From positions 221,608,996 through 221,672,995 of the forward strand of contig JASDDO010000024.1 of the NCBI GenBank assembly GCA_030015575.1: a stretch of DNA of 64,000 nucleotides. Direction: 5' to 3'. A program made the position numbers and the translations under genes. How positions within the stretch are numbered: the stretch's first letter is position 1; every line of letters begins with the position of its first letter. Shown one piece after another: positions 1 through 11,681 of this stretch. The DNA is from Agapanthus africanus (Eukaryota; Streptophyta; Magnoliopsida; Asparagales; Amaryllidaceae). The notes beneath the pieces were generated by a model. That model was not told the origin of the DNA. It was given only the letters and a program-made list of their open reading frames with translations, and searched no databases.

Positions 1-1206
1 AACTTATCGAATCAACACTTGATTCGATAACCCGGCTATATCACATATAACTGAACGATATCACATATCGCGAGAATAGAATACGGTATCACATACATGT
101 ATTAATCTCGGTCCCGCACATATCAATATGTGCTCCTACTTCGTTTCGCCTGAGCCAGGAAACCTCTGTGTAGGACTCTAAAGACTCATCAATACGCCGG
201 CAGTAGGTGATGATCATATCAGTCACCCACAAGCCGTCAGCGGTACTAGCTGGACGTAACGGCTATCCGGGTATTAAGCGATCAGAAGATCAACAAGCAA
301 GCCTGCTAATACTCCTGCGAATCCAATAAGTAACACTACCGTACAGTCCGGTCTCTTCATCATATATGTCGTATATCCAGCCTGGGGGTGGTAAACGTCA
401 GACCCCAATAACCTGATAAGTCATGCCGATGTGAGGCCCATAACGGTTCGAGAAACTACTGATAACACTTACCAGTAAATCTCAGAAACCCTGGCCAGGG
501 ATTTTCTGTTATGGCCAATCGAGCATAGCGTAACATTAACCCCCAATACTGGGAGAGACAAAATCCCCTCCTATCGCTCATTGCCTCCATATAACTCGGG
601 ACTGTACCCAAAAACCACCGTTTTGCATGTTCTCTTGAACGCGGTAAGGCGGAAATTAAAGCACGGTAAGAATCACACAATACTCAATGACGATCTCGGT
701 TCTACAGACTAACCTGTACTAGTGTCACCAGAGAACTGCTATCCGACGTGAGGTATAATACCATCTAGGAGTTCTCAGCGAGTCCTGTTTAGTGTACCCA
801 GTATCCATTGAGCACCCGTATACCATCTCTGATGTCAAACACTAATGGATATGGGATCATCTATCGCCCATCACATGGGTCGAGAAGCGTATACACTAGT
901 CTACTCTGAAATATCGATGTCTCGTCTCGATACTCCTACGACTAGGAACAATTGAAGGATGTACTTACCGACTACCATTGCCCCACTAGTATGATCTGCA
1001 TCATAATCCCGGTATTCAAGTACTCATCCTAAAGGCTTTATCAACATGTAACAGAGAAACAATTAGTGTACATGTTAAAATAAAGAGCAACCAGATAGCA
1101 TACTATCATGTCGAGCAAGAAAGTCCTCCTTATATATGTCCAAGCATCCACTATAATATACATCATATGTACAATAATGGTCTCTAGGGTATACATATAA
1201 CTAACA
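1..1206 (-). repeat. 3' LTR of copia C1, truncated by window start
   Basis: Closely matches 8693-9902 along its whole length. On the minus strand the LTR starts at 1206 with TGTTAG, directly after the polypurine tract at 1207-1219. The far end lies before base 1. Bases 5-29 hold a perfect hairpin (arms TATCGAATC / GATTCGATA). Confidence 0.88.
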
Positions 1207-1219
1207 ATCTCCCACTTGC
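1207..1219 (-). other. Polypurine tract of copia C1
   Basis: On the minus strand this reads GCAAGTGGGAGAT and abuts the TGTTAG start of the 3' LTR. The same tract precedes the LTR of copia E4 at 37711-37724, so it is conserved between two elements. It primes plus-strand DNA synthesis. Confidence 0.8.
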
Positions 1220-2728
1220 ACTAGGGCCAGTTTTTGTAGTATCTCATACCCAACGTCCCATAAAAGTCTCTCTAGGGAAAGGCCTCTGTGAGTGGATCCG
1301 TTATGTTATCTTTCGTGTCAACTCTCCTTATCTTGATCCCTTGGAGATCAACCATCTTCCTGATCAGGTGATACTGCCTCAGAATATTTCTGGATCGTTG
1401 ATGGGACCGGGGTTCCTAGGCCAAAGCCACAACTCCATTGTTGTCACAATAACAATTATTAGACTCTCAATGGTAGGGACCATGTTCATCTCATGAACAG
1501 GAAATTTCTAGACACCCACTTTGGCAGCATCATTGGTAGCGTTGTATTCAGCCTTTATCGTCTAATTTGCCACAGTATTTAGCTTGGAACTCTTCCAACA
1601 TACCGTCCCTCCTCTGAGGGTAAAAACAAAGCCTGTGACTGACTTTCAGTCGACCTTATCACTCTGGAAGCTCAAATCGGTAAAGGACTCCTACTGGAGT
1701 TCTTTGTTACCAAACACCAAGAAAATTTCTTCAGTGCTTCTCAAGTACTTAAAAATGTCCTTCACAACTGTCCAGTGATTCTCCCAAGATCTGATTGATT
1801 CCTGTTCACTACACCTAGTGAGTTAGCTACATCTTATCTGGTGCATAACATCGCATACATGATAGAACCTACTGCCGATGCATAGGATATCCGTTGCACG
1901 CGAGCTCTCTCCAAATCAGTCTTGGAAGGCACCTTTTTGGAGAGAGTGATTCCTGAGTAAGTGGGCGAACCACCACGCTTAGAATCTTCCATACTAAACC
2001 CTTTTAGTATGGTGTTAATGTACCTGAATTTGAGACACTCCCAACATCCACTTAGATCTATCACTATAAAGCATAATCCTCAAGATGTAGTAGGTATCAC
2101 CCAGATCATTCATGGAGAATCCTTGTGATAAGGGGAGCTTGACCGAGTGTAGCATAGTAAATCGATTTCCTATCAAGAATATGTCATCTACGTACAATAC
2201 GAGGAAGACAACCTTACTCTTTACAACCTTCTTGTATATACAAGATTCATCTACCTTTTTGATGAAGTCAAACTCTTTGACTGCCACATCAAAACAGATG
2301 TTCCAACCCCACGACACCTGCTTTAATCCTGATGTACTTAAGCATATCCACTGGAGAAAAGGTTTCATCATAATCCACACCTGGTTATTGACGAAAACCT
2401 TTTACTACAAGTCTAGCTTCAAAAGTCTCAACTTTTCTATCTACACTAAGAATCTTCTCAAGATCCATTTGCTCCTGATGGATTTTACCCCTTCAGGTTT
2501 GGTGTACATGGATTCCATCTCAGATCGCATAGCATCCATCCATTTCACAGAGTCCCTACTCATGATGGCCTGCCTGAACCTGGTTGCGTCATCATCTACC
2601 ATGTTGCAATCTTCATTCCCACCGTCACTGAGGAAACCGCAGTATCTCTCAGGTGGATGAAGAACCGTACCAGATTCGCGGAGAGGATGAGGCCCGTTGG
2701 AAACTATTGAATACTTTGGTTTTACCAA
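1220..2728 (-). pseudogene. Copia C1 reverse transcriptase / RNase H remnant
   Basis: Broken copia RT-RNase H. Minus-strand fragments read as RT N-terminal sequence (2441-2728, with SVKWMDAMRSEMESMY), the RT palm (2015-2380, with the catalytic YVDD at 2183-2194), and the RT connection into RNase H (1834-2064, ending YASAVGSIMYAMLCTR). These match the intact equivalents in copia E4 (36073-37710) in order and wording. Fragments lie in different frames, and the RNase H half (1220-1830) survives only as scattered matches with many stops. The enzyme copied genomic RNA into DNA and degraded the RNA strand. No functional product is expected. Confidence 0.85.
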
Positions 2729-2784
2729 ATCATCAGCTGTTAGTTTGTCCAGCTGGAACTCCCTCCAGTTCTACCTCATGGCTA

Positions 2785-3530
2785 CTAATTTCTTCCATAA
2801 AAAATTCCTTTTCTAAAATGGTGGCATGCTAAGAAACAAAACACCTTTTGCTCCTCAATGTGGTAGAAGATATACCCCCATGAATGTTCGGGATATCCAA
2901 CAAACTTACAGAACTGACCTTGCCTCGAGTTTGTCCGGATTTTTCCTTTCAACATAGGCCGGACAACCCCATATCTTAACTCGTTTAAAACATGGTCTCT
3001 TCCCATACCATATTGCATATGGAATGGTAGGAACTTGATTTGGTCGGAATCCTATACAATAGGTATGCAGCTTCTCAAGTGCATAACCCCCAAAAGAAAA
3101 TAGGCAACTCAGCAGTACTCATCATAGAGTGCGCCATATCTCATAGGGCATGATACCTCCGCCTCGATACACCGTTGTACTGTGGTGTACACGAAGGAGT
3201 AAGCTGAGAGAGAATCTCATTCTCTTTTAAATAATCCAGGAACTCCATGAATAAGTATTCCCTTCTCCGATCAAATCGAAGGACTTAATACTTCTACCCG
3301 TCTGGTTCTCAACTTCAAGCTTATATTCCTTGAATTTCTTAAAAGTTTCAGATTTTTGTTTCAACAGGAACACATGTCCGAATCTTGAGAGATCGTTATT
3401 GAATATAATAAAGTACGAGGAACCAACCCTGGCATTTATAGACGTAGGATCGTATACATCACCATGTATCAGTCGAAAGAGTTTAGTAACTCTTTCTCTG
3501 TTTCCAGTAAACGGAGTATTGGCCATTTTA
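2785..3530 (-). pseudogene. Copia C1 integrase remnant
   Basis: Two minus-strand fragments. 3227-3526 carries the start of the integrase catalytic core (HGDVYDPTS, then YFIIFNNDLSRFGHVFLLKQKSETF), including the first two expected acidic positions. It then runs out of frame where the SDRGGEY-like block should follow. 2785-3018 matches the integrase C-terminal region of plant copia elements (CKFVGYPEHSWGYIFYH). The central part with the catalytic glutamate is scrambled. The order integrase-before-RT on the minus strand supports Ty1/copia. Non-functional. Confidence 0.82.
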
Positions 3531-3879
3531 CCTTTGAGAAAAGACTGGAAATATCATAAGATAAAAATTTTGAACAGATTCAAATATTCATCCTCATGTA
3601 ACTTAGCTAGTCGTGTCGCATTGATATGACCTAGTCTGCAATGTCACAAGAAGGATTCGTTCATTTATGAACTACTTCTCTTGTGTGTGTTCTGTTGAAC
3701 TGTGGTTTGATTTAGAACGTTTATGCCATTTCATAACGTACCTGATCCAATCAACTCTTGATTCAGGAAAATGTTCACAACATTGTCCTGTAATACAAAA
3801 TTATATCCTTCTTTAACTTAATAAAGAAACTGATGTAATGTTGTATATCAGGTTCAGTATGTAATAACGTTCGTTCAGA

Positions 3880-4303
3880 ATCAATGTATTAATACAAGGT
3901 GATATTTGCCAACTTATTTGGCTTAAACAATTGCACTATTCTCTACACTAAGAGAATGATCACATTTTCTCAGTTGTCTATCATTCCTTAGCTCACGTAA
4001 CATCTTACATATATGGGATCCTGTTCCGGTATCTCATACCCAGGACGTAGAGTGTACTGAGAAACAGTTCTCGATAACGAACACATCCGAAGAATATGCG
4101 TCAACATACTTTTTCCTCGATTGGGTGGCATGGGAATCCTGGTATTCCCATATTTCCTGCTCGGACTTATAACAATTATTAGATAGAGCGGAACCAACGT
4201 TCCCCAGCTCAGCATAATAAGCCGGTTCGGTCAATACATTCATATTATTATCTTGATTAAGGCATGTCACAGTCGCTACCACGAGAGAGAGAGAAGAAAA
4301 CAC
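3880..4303 (-). pseudogene. Copia C1 gag C terminus / aspartic protease remnant
   Basis: The minus strand reads SSDVFVIENCFSVHSTSW, then V, a TGA stop (4034-4036), and the aspartic protease motif DTG with GSHIC (about 4016-4033). Plant copia proteases usually have WVLDTGCGSHIC here, so the stop replaces the residue before the catalytic aspartate. Residues upstream (4100-4303) look like a gag C-terminal tail without a recognisable zinc knuckle. Loss of frame follows downstream. No active protease is possible from this copy. Confidence 0.65.
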
Positions 4304-7300
4304 TCTGCGTATGGTCTTGCAAGATCAGATTAGTTATTATTTTATCTAATCAGGATGGCTCCCACTGTTTTTATCAAATCTTCTTTCAAACCCTAAAAGG
4401 TAAGACTAGCCGGAATTAATTACACTCTATAAGTTCGCCAATCTTTTGGCCAGTCCAGTGTCGGTACTTTGAGGAAGGTTTTTCATGCTTTCGCACGGAC
4501 CTAATTAAAATAAACCTCATTTTCCCAGGGGCGTAACTCCGTTAACACCTTTCTAGACACCTACTTTGATCGGCTAATTGTAATGTGCAAAACTCTCCCA
4601 GGAGTAACTCTTACTCACAGTAGGTATCGGGATCCAACTATCTCATAGAAGGTATGCAATCTCATTGCAAATTTCAACACTTGAAATTCCCGATGTGGTT
4701 TTTACCCCTAGTGACTTATGACCTTAACTATGGTCAACAAATCATAAGCACTAGTCAAGTTCTACCCGTCATTTCATGATTAATTAGACCCACCCACATG
4801 ACCCTTACCTATGGTCAACAAAGTCATATGAATGTCTTAATTAATCGCATCATATGCTGTGTAGGAAGACATCACTTAGCTACCGCACACTGCGCCTTAA
4901 CTATGGTCAACAAACGTAACACGAATACTAAGTACTCTACTTCCTAAAATGATGGAGAGTCTGCGGATGGTTTTTTATGAAAACCTTTAACGCTTTGAAC
5001 TTGATCTCATTATAAAATCGCTTGATTTCGAAAAGGAGTGTTTTTTTTATGTTTTTACTAGTTTTGCTAAAGAGGTCACTCCCAGTGAAGGGATCTCGGC
5101 TCTTTCCTCATCGAATGAGGTGCTCGATATTCTACAAGGAATACCACTTTGCAAAGCATGAACTAAAAAAGAAATCAAGAACAAAACCGAGTGGGTTGTA
5201 GTATCTGCCAGTTTCGCTAAAGAGGTCACTCCCGGTGAAAGGATCTCGGCTCTTTCCTCATCGAATGAGGTGCTGGATATTCTTCAAGGGTAACCACTAT
5301 GCAAAGCAAGAACTAGAGCTACCGGTTTTTAAAACAAGATTCTACAACATCATTAGGTTTCTTTTCTTTCATTAATCTCATTAATGAAGTCACATCATTT
5401 ATGCTTCCTAAGCATCACAGATAAAGAAAAGAAAGTAGAACGTACGCTTATGCCATCCGCATTCGCCACAGTGTCCTGTTATGCACCGTTAGCTTACTTA
5501 ACTAACGGCATAGCGGGGCGGGACTAGCGCGGGTGCAAAACATAAGCAACGTTTATTATATATCATATATATAATAACAACATCCGTCTCATCATATAAA
5601 GTGATCACATCACAGAATATCAGCAGCGGAAGTCCACATATGAAATATAGATATACTCCATGTTTTAAATTAAGCCGGTAAAAAACACGGATTCCACGGT
5701 CGTGATGAATAGCCAAACCCACATCTCTAGACCCCTACGAGAGCGGCAAGCAACCCTACCAATTCTAGAGTTAGGAGACCCGGTCTCGACACCTCGAGAT
5801 GGTCTCCCACTGGACCCTAGAACTCGGTTACTTGTGTTCCCCTCCTTAGTTCTATCCTAATGCGGAAAAGTAAATAATATATATCAATGGTAACATCATC
5901 CTCAACCCGGAAGTGCCCCAATAAAAGAATATTACATACAATTTTTTACATGAATGAAAATGAAAAACTCTTATCTCACGCAAGAACCCCCGGCTATTCA
6001 AACACGACGATCCAATATAACATATCACAGCAACATATAATATCACATGTCATCAACGTAAGTAAATATGCGTATCGACGGGATTTCATCAAGGAAAGCA
6101 GGCTTGACAGGCCCGAGTCTTCATTTGCAGTACTTTGTTGGATGGGTAGGTGTTGCGTAAGCAAGTATTAACGTCTTATACAATCTATTAGGGTGGGAAG
6201 CTCGCTTGGTCTACGTGCTTTGTTCTGATTTCATACTCTAGTCGATGGAATTATTTGATCTTAAAGGAGATCTTCTATAATTTCGCACGTGAGGGGTTAT
6301 TTCTTGGTTTCGTCCAGTCATTAATAACATCCCAATTGTCGTTGACATATAGCAACGAAACCGGCGATACACCACATATTACACTTACGGTCACAGAAAA
6401 GAAAGTGAAAACTACAACAATTGGAATCCGCAACCATCTTAGACAAAATATCACATAATTCGGATTTCATGCATAACCATATGAATTCCTTAGACATCAT
6501 AAATTCGGAATATCTCATATTCTGAATTTCATGCCTAACAATTATAAACCCCGCATTTTAGTCTTGATATTGAAAACACTTTCCAATAACAAGTCGGGCA
6601 ATTCATCAAGATTCCCGACATCCTGATTGAATGCTCGTCGGAAACTTTAGTAGACGGCCACACCCCGATGCCGTCGACGAAGTGCACATAGGAAGAACAC
6701 CGCGGCCGCGAGCACCTGGACGGATGCTTTTGGCAACGGGTTTCTCCTACAGTCACTTGGTCGGGCCTATGGGGCGTGGTTATCTAGAAACGTTATACGG
6801 CGAGTATCCGCATACACTATGTAATTGCGACAAACTTTTGATCCACATCAAAATCCCGTGGCAACAGATCAAATGAGACTAAGTTGCTAGATTTATAAAA
6901 TTCAAATTAGTTTTCAAAAAACTAAATACTGTGGATTCCAAATATTGTATCACAATCACAGATAGCAAGACGATGTTAAACATTTCGATCGAATCAACAA
7001 ACACCTAAAATTTTCCAAAGAGCTCAACACTTGAACACGGTTTAAAAATACCTAGAACATGCCACAGCACCTATAGACCAACCGTAGATGGGTCAACCCT
7101 TGCCTCATCTATGGCGCCGCGGAACTATCACAAACCCTAGGGTTTGGTGGCGGTTCCGGCGGTCATAGAATCGATTTAGGGTTTCATTCTTCTAGAGGGT
7201 CCATAGAATCACCTGCATGATTTTCAAAAGATTTTTAACTTGGAGAATCCAAATTTTGGAAAATATCTGGCATGGGATAAAATGGGTTATTGATATTCGT

Positions 7301-7708
7301 TCGAACTTTTTAACGTCGTCAAGATTACCCGAAATGGTGTGAGAATTACGACTACGAAGTACTCCGAATTTCCTTTAAATAAAGATAACATCACATGCAA
7401 TCTCGGTAAAAAAAAAGCAACACCTGAAACACCAAACCCAGAGACTGGAACACTAAACCAAAACGAAGCCGAAATAATTCTCCAAGACCAGCCAGGCCGG
7501 TTTTATTGCCTATTTCACCGGGTCAAATCTGGCAAAAAGGGTTCGTTTTGTTCTCGTGTTCATGTTACATCATATGCAACATTCTGCATCTGCTTAAAAA
7601 AAATTTAGACACTCTGAAAAATTTAACAGAAACTAGGCTTTTTGTTTCGAGGTTTTGAAGTTGTTTCGATTTCGTAATACTACAAACATCGTCAAATTCT
7701 CTAGCATC
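4304..7708 (-). other. Unassigned interior of copia C1 (gag expected, not seen)
   Basis: About 3.4 kb separates the protease remnant from the primer binding site, far more than a copia gag (about 1 kb) needs. I find no capsid or zinc-knuckle motif in any frame. It contains three spaced copies of TATGGTCAACAA (4729, 4810, 4902), a direct duplication of about 103 bp (5062-5163 and 5214-5318), and AT-rich DNA with one GC-rich patch (6650-6790). It is either a very decayed gag plus leader or an older nested insertion whose ends I cannot find. Confidence 0.5.
5062..5318. repeat. Direct duplication of about 103 bp inside copia C1
   Basis: Two near-identical blocks begin TTTTGCTAAAGAGGTCACTC and TTTCGCTAAAGAGGTCACTC and end in TGCAAAGCATGAAC / TGCAAAGCAAGAAC. 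They are separated by about 50 bp of unrelated sequence. No coding meaning is evident. Confidence 0.8.
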
Positions 7709-7720
7709 GCTCTGATACCA
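7709..7720 (-). other. Primer binding site of copia C1 (initiator tRNA-Met)
   Basis: The minus strand reads TGGTATCAGAGC, the standard plant copia primer binding site complementary to the 3' end of initiator tRNA-Met. One base (7721) separates it from the 5' LTR end. Confidence 0.9.
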
Positions 7721-7721
7721 C

Positions 7722-9902
7722 TGCTGGGAACCCTAGCACGACTACTGGTTCTCGGGAAGCATCAACCATGCTGAATTCAAAAATTTGGCGCGCTAAAGAA
7801 CCCTAACTTAGAATCTTAACTAGAGAATTAGACGAAACAAGCATGTAAACAACTTTACATCTAAGTGAACAAGAAATACAACATTTGTAGACCGGTCCTT
7901 CACTTCTAAAGCTTCGTGTAGTAGTCCCTTCGCTCTAAGTATTGATCTCCCGGACTCTAGTACGGCTCCACAAGATGAAATGAACAAGCTTGCTTGAATT
8001 CTTCGAGGCCAATGATGATCTACGTCGAGGAGACACTGACTCAAGCTACCTCTTCGCTAATTAGGAATTAGTGACGCAAACAAGCTAAACTAAATGGCTA
8101 GTCTAGTGCAGGTTGATGAAGTAGGAATTTTGCTCACTTTAGAAATATATTTCTCGCTAATTTTCTTCACCTCCTTAAAACCTAGAAAGCTTTTTTGAGA
8201 TGAAGAAGAAGATGAAGTGGAGAGTGAATGAATGAATCCATGACCGAGAATAGCAACCATGGGTGAGTTAATATTATATACTAACTCATGTAGAGACTAA
8301 ACCATGGCTAATCATAATGGTTGGGTTAATAAATATCTTAAGTAAAACAAAATTAGTGGACTAAGTCAATGGTTCCACAAGCTTCCACTAAGCTCCAAAC
8401 CATGACTAATTTCCATCTAATTTTAATTTGCTTTAAATAAATAAAACATTTCATTATCATAATCATGGTGTGAGTCCCATACACCTATGTTGCATGTAGC
8501 AACAAGCATGACACAGTAATATATATCACATATATATTAAGTGTACACATGTGAGAAAAAGAAATGCTTAAGTGAGCTAATATTAGTTAATGTAAATTAA
8601 TATACTAAATATATAATTATAAATTAAATTATTAAATCAACACTTGATTTAATAATTCGGCTATATCACATATAACCGACTAATATCATATGTATCAACT
8701 TATCGAATCAACACTTAATTCGATAACCCGGTTATATCACATATAACCGACCAATATCACATATCGCGAGAATAGAATACGGTATCACATACGCGTATTA
8801 ATCTAGTCCCGCACATATCATATATGTGCTCCTACTTCATTTCGCCTGAGCCAGGAAACCTCTGTATAGGATTCTAAAGACTAGTCAATACGCTGGCAGT
8901 AGATGATAATTATATCAGTCACCCACAAGCCGTCAGCGGTACTAGATAGGCGTAACGGCTATCCGGGTATTGAGCGATCAGAAGATCAACAAACAAGCCT
9001 GCTCATACTCCTACGAATCCAATAAGTAACACTACCGTAAAGTACGGTCTCTTCGTCAGATATGTCGCACATCCGGCCTGGGGGTGGTAAACGTCAGACC
9101 CCAATAGCCTGATAAGTCATGCCGATGTGAGGCCCATAACGGTTCGAGAAACTACTGATAACACTTACCAGTAAATCTCAGCAACCTTGGCCAGGGATTT
9201 TCTGTTATGGCCAATCGAGCATAGCGCAACATCAACCCCCAATACCGGGAGAGACGAAATCCCCTCTTATCGCTCATTGCCTCCATGTGACTCGGGACTA
9301 TACCCAAAAACCACCATTTTGCATGTTCTCTTGAACGCGGTAAGGTGGAAATCAAAGCACATTGGGAATCACACAAGACTCTATGACGATCTCGGGTCTA
9401 CAGACTAAAATATACCAGTGTCACCAGAGAACTGCTATCTGACATGAGGTATAATACCTTCTAGGAGTTCTCGGCGAGTCATGTTCAGTGTACCCAGTCT
9501 CAACTGAGCACCCGTATACCATCTTTGATGTCAAACACTAATGGATATGGGATCATCCATCGCCCATCACATGGGTCGAGAAGCATATACGCTAGTCTAC
9601 TCTGAAATATCGATGCCCCGTCTTGAAACTCCCATGACTAGGAACAATTGAAGGATATACTTACAGACTACCCTTCCCCCACTAGTATGATCTGCATCAT
9701 AATCCCGGTAGTCAAGTACTCATCCTAAGGGCTTTATCAACATGTAACAGAGAGACAATTAGTGTACATGTTAAGATAAAGAGCAACCAGATAGCATACT
9801 ATCATGTCGAACAAGAAAGTCCTCCCTATATATGTCCAAGCATCCACTATAATATACATCATATGAACATTAATGGTCTCTAGGGCATACATATAACTAA
9901 CA
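7722..9902 (-). repeat. 5' LTR of copia C1
   Basis: 2181 bp, bounded by TGTTAG at 9902 and AGCA at 7722 (minus strand), followed by the primer binding site. Its first 1.2 kb match 1-1206. It contains a tandem duplication of about 65 bp (8631-8760) built on a hairpin. Long for a copia LTR but close to the 2086-bp LTR of E4. Confidence 0.87.
8631..8760. repeat. Tandem hairpin duplication in copia C1 LTR
   Basis: Two consecutive units each hold a hairpin with loop AACACTT followed by a TATCACATATAACCGAC block. The first stem is ATTAAATC/GATTTAAT (8631-8653). The second is TATCGAAT/ATTCGATA (8701-8725). The arms changed together while the loop stayed the same. Confidence 0.75.
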
Positions 9903-10400
9903 CATGGAACAACAGTTCATCCACCTACAACAGGGTTCAATGTGGACAAAATCAGTAGATGAGTACGATACTGAGTTTACCATGCCCAGTCGGTAAGATA
10001 TGTCTCAATATTTCGATTTTCAAATATTACATACTACACAGCTAACACAATACCTTAACAGATTCGCGGCACACCTGATACCGACGGATGAGATTAGAGC
10101 CCGACGATTCCAACAAGGGTTAGATCCGGAGATCCAAGTTGCGTTAGCCACAGGGGATTTCCTAACTCATGAATTGACTCTGAAAGCAGCCCATCGATAT
10201 GAGGCGGTGGTAAAGAGGAATGGCAGACCCCAATCTTCCAAAGTTAAGCGTCCTGCCAATCAGATGGTAGGAGGAGCCTCTTCAAAGCCACCATTTATGC
10301 CCCGGTGACCGGGAGTACCGAACAACCGGCCCAACCCAGCCTTTTGCACTTACTGCAGGAGAGATGTGTAAGTTGATGTACAACACCCCATGACTTGCGG
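9903..10400 (+). pseudogene. Ty3/gypsy (chromovirus-like) gag fragment
   Basis: The plus strand encodes a capsid-type segment (10000-10308) with EIRARRFQQGLDPEIQ and HRYEAVVKR, wording typical of Retrotrans_gag domains of Tekay/Del-type chromoviruses, and then a degenerate zinc knuckle (CTYC, a stop, later H and C) at about 10340-10400. The left side is cut by copia C1. The right side switches abruptly near 10400 to the E2 integrase on the other strand. Orphan fragment, no LTR, non-functional. Clade assignment is by recollection of family motifs. Confidence 0.7.
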
Positions 10401-11681
10401 TTCTATAGGCCCAATTATGTCGGTTCCACACATTTCGAACGGCCAGCTAGCCACTGTTGGGTGTAGCGGGTTTGGATACTGGTGGATGAAGTCTCCATGA
10501 ATCTGGCACGAATGTCATTGCTTCGCGTATTCAAGGCAGTCCTGAATCATCGTAGGCCAATAGTAGCCCATTCTTTTGATCTTCAGCTTCATCTTTGGCC
10601 CGGCTTGATGAGAACCGCAAAGTCCGTCGTGAGTTTCTTGGACGACTCTCCTTGTTTCTTCTGGTCCCAGGCATCTAAGCCATAGAGAGTCGAACGATCT
10701 CTTATACAGCGTGTCATTGACGAAGGCAAAAGACAGAGCTCGTTTCATGAGCTGATATCTCGAGGATGCATCTTCAGGTGTTCGACAGGATTTAAAGTAG
10801 TCTATAAAGACTTCTCTCCAATCCTTGGCCTTTTCCTGGTCCTCTATTTGTAGGGTTGTTTCCTTGGTTGCTTCCTTTTCTTCAGACGACTCCGGAGATA
10901 TTTCCGCTGGTGCAAGAACCCGACGGCTTTGCACATCGATCCTTACGTCGTCGAGGTTTTCGTCAGCCAGTTCTTTAGCGAGTTTGGCTAACGCATCCGC
11001 TTTGCTATTTTCCATACGCGGTATGCTTTCCAGAACGTAGGAAGGAATTTGAGTCAGCAATTGCTGTACTTTCTCGCCGTACTTTACCAACTCTGGTTTG
11101 AACATTTGATCGTCATCGTTTACTTGACTAACGACCAGCTGGGAGTCTCCGTATATGAGGAGGTTTTCGATTCCCATGTCGATGGCAATCTCAAGACCTG
11201 CTATCAAAGCTTCATATTCGGCTTCTTTGTTTGTTCTCGACTCTGTTAAGGAGAAAGAAAAACGCATTATCCCTCCTTGTGGAGTCATGAAGATAAGGCC
11301 TACCCCAGATTTGATTATGGGGGAGCTGTGTTTTCGCATCTTCATGGAAGAAGCCTCATCGAAGTAAAGTTCCCATCGGGTGTCACTCTCTCCTTTCTCC
11401 CTATCGATCGTGTCAAACGCGTGCTCGTCTGGCAACTCGCAATTTAGGGGTGAATCAGCAGGTATCGGATGCTCAATGAGGAAGTCGGCAATGGCCTGAC
11501 CATTCACTGCCTTGAGAGGTCGGTATGTTATCGAGAACTCCATCAAGAGGAGGGCCCATTTAGCGAGCCTTCCTGTTAGTATGGCTCTTGACATCAAATA
11601 TTTAAGAGGGTCCACTTTTGATACGAGGTGGACCTCATGCGCCAATGCATAGTGTCGGAGCTTCGTTATCGCGAAGATCAA
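10400..11681 (-). pseudogene. E2 RNase H - archaeal-type RNase H - integrase N terminus
   Basis: Open minus-strand frame 10515-11681 (388 residues). In order: end of the RT-linked RNase H (LRHYALAHEVHLVSKVDPL), a second RNase H of archaeal type (ELYFDEASS, then NKEAEYEALIAGLEIA and YGDSQLVVSQV), a linker, and the integrase HHCC zinc finger start (HDGLCGSHQAG, GYYWPTMIQDCLEYAK). Below 10515 the frame continues after a stop (CAA then TGA) with HSCQ-type sequence to GTDIIGPIEP, holding the first catalytic aspartate, and is then truncated. The double RNase H is diagnostic of the Tat/Ogre clade. This stretch is better preserved than the same region in E1, which has a TGA before the archaeal RNase H. 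Confidence 0.88.

Larger units (their letters stand above)
1..9902 (-). mobile_element. Ty1/copia LTR retrotransposon C1 (Angela-like), degenerate
   Basis: Nearly complete minus-strand copia element. Two copies of the same LTR lie at 1-1206 (cut by the window edge) and 7722-9902. Between them are, in minus-strand order, a primer binding site, a long unassigned stretch, and remnants of protease, integrase, reverse transcriptase and RNase H, which is the Ty1/copia order. The LTR begins TGTTAG followed by a CCCTAGAG block, recalling the start of Angela/BARE LTRs as I remember them; lineage is an inference. Stops and frameshifts in every domain mean it cannot code for its own movement. The 5 bp outside its 5' end (9903-9907, ACATG) would be the target-site duplication, but the other copy is outside the window. 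Confidence 0.88.

Noticed and set aside
6535-6876. GC-rich patch with ORFs in copia C1, considered as host exon or gag
   Set aside because: No zinc knuckle or capsid motif, and no splice pattern.
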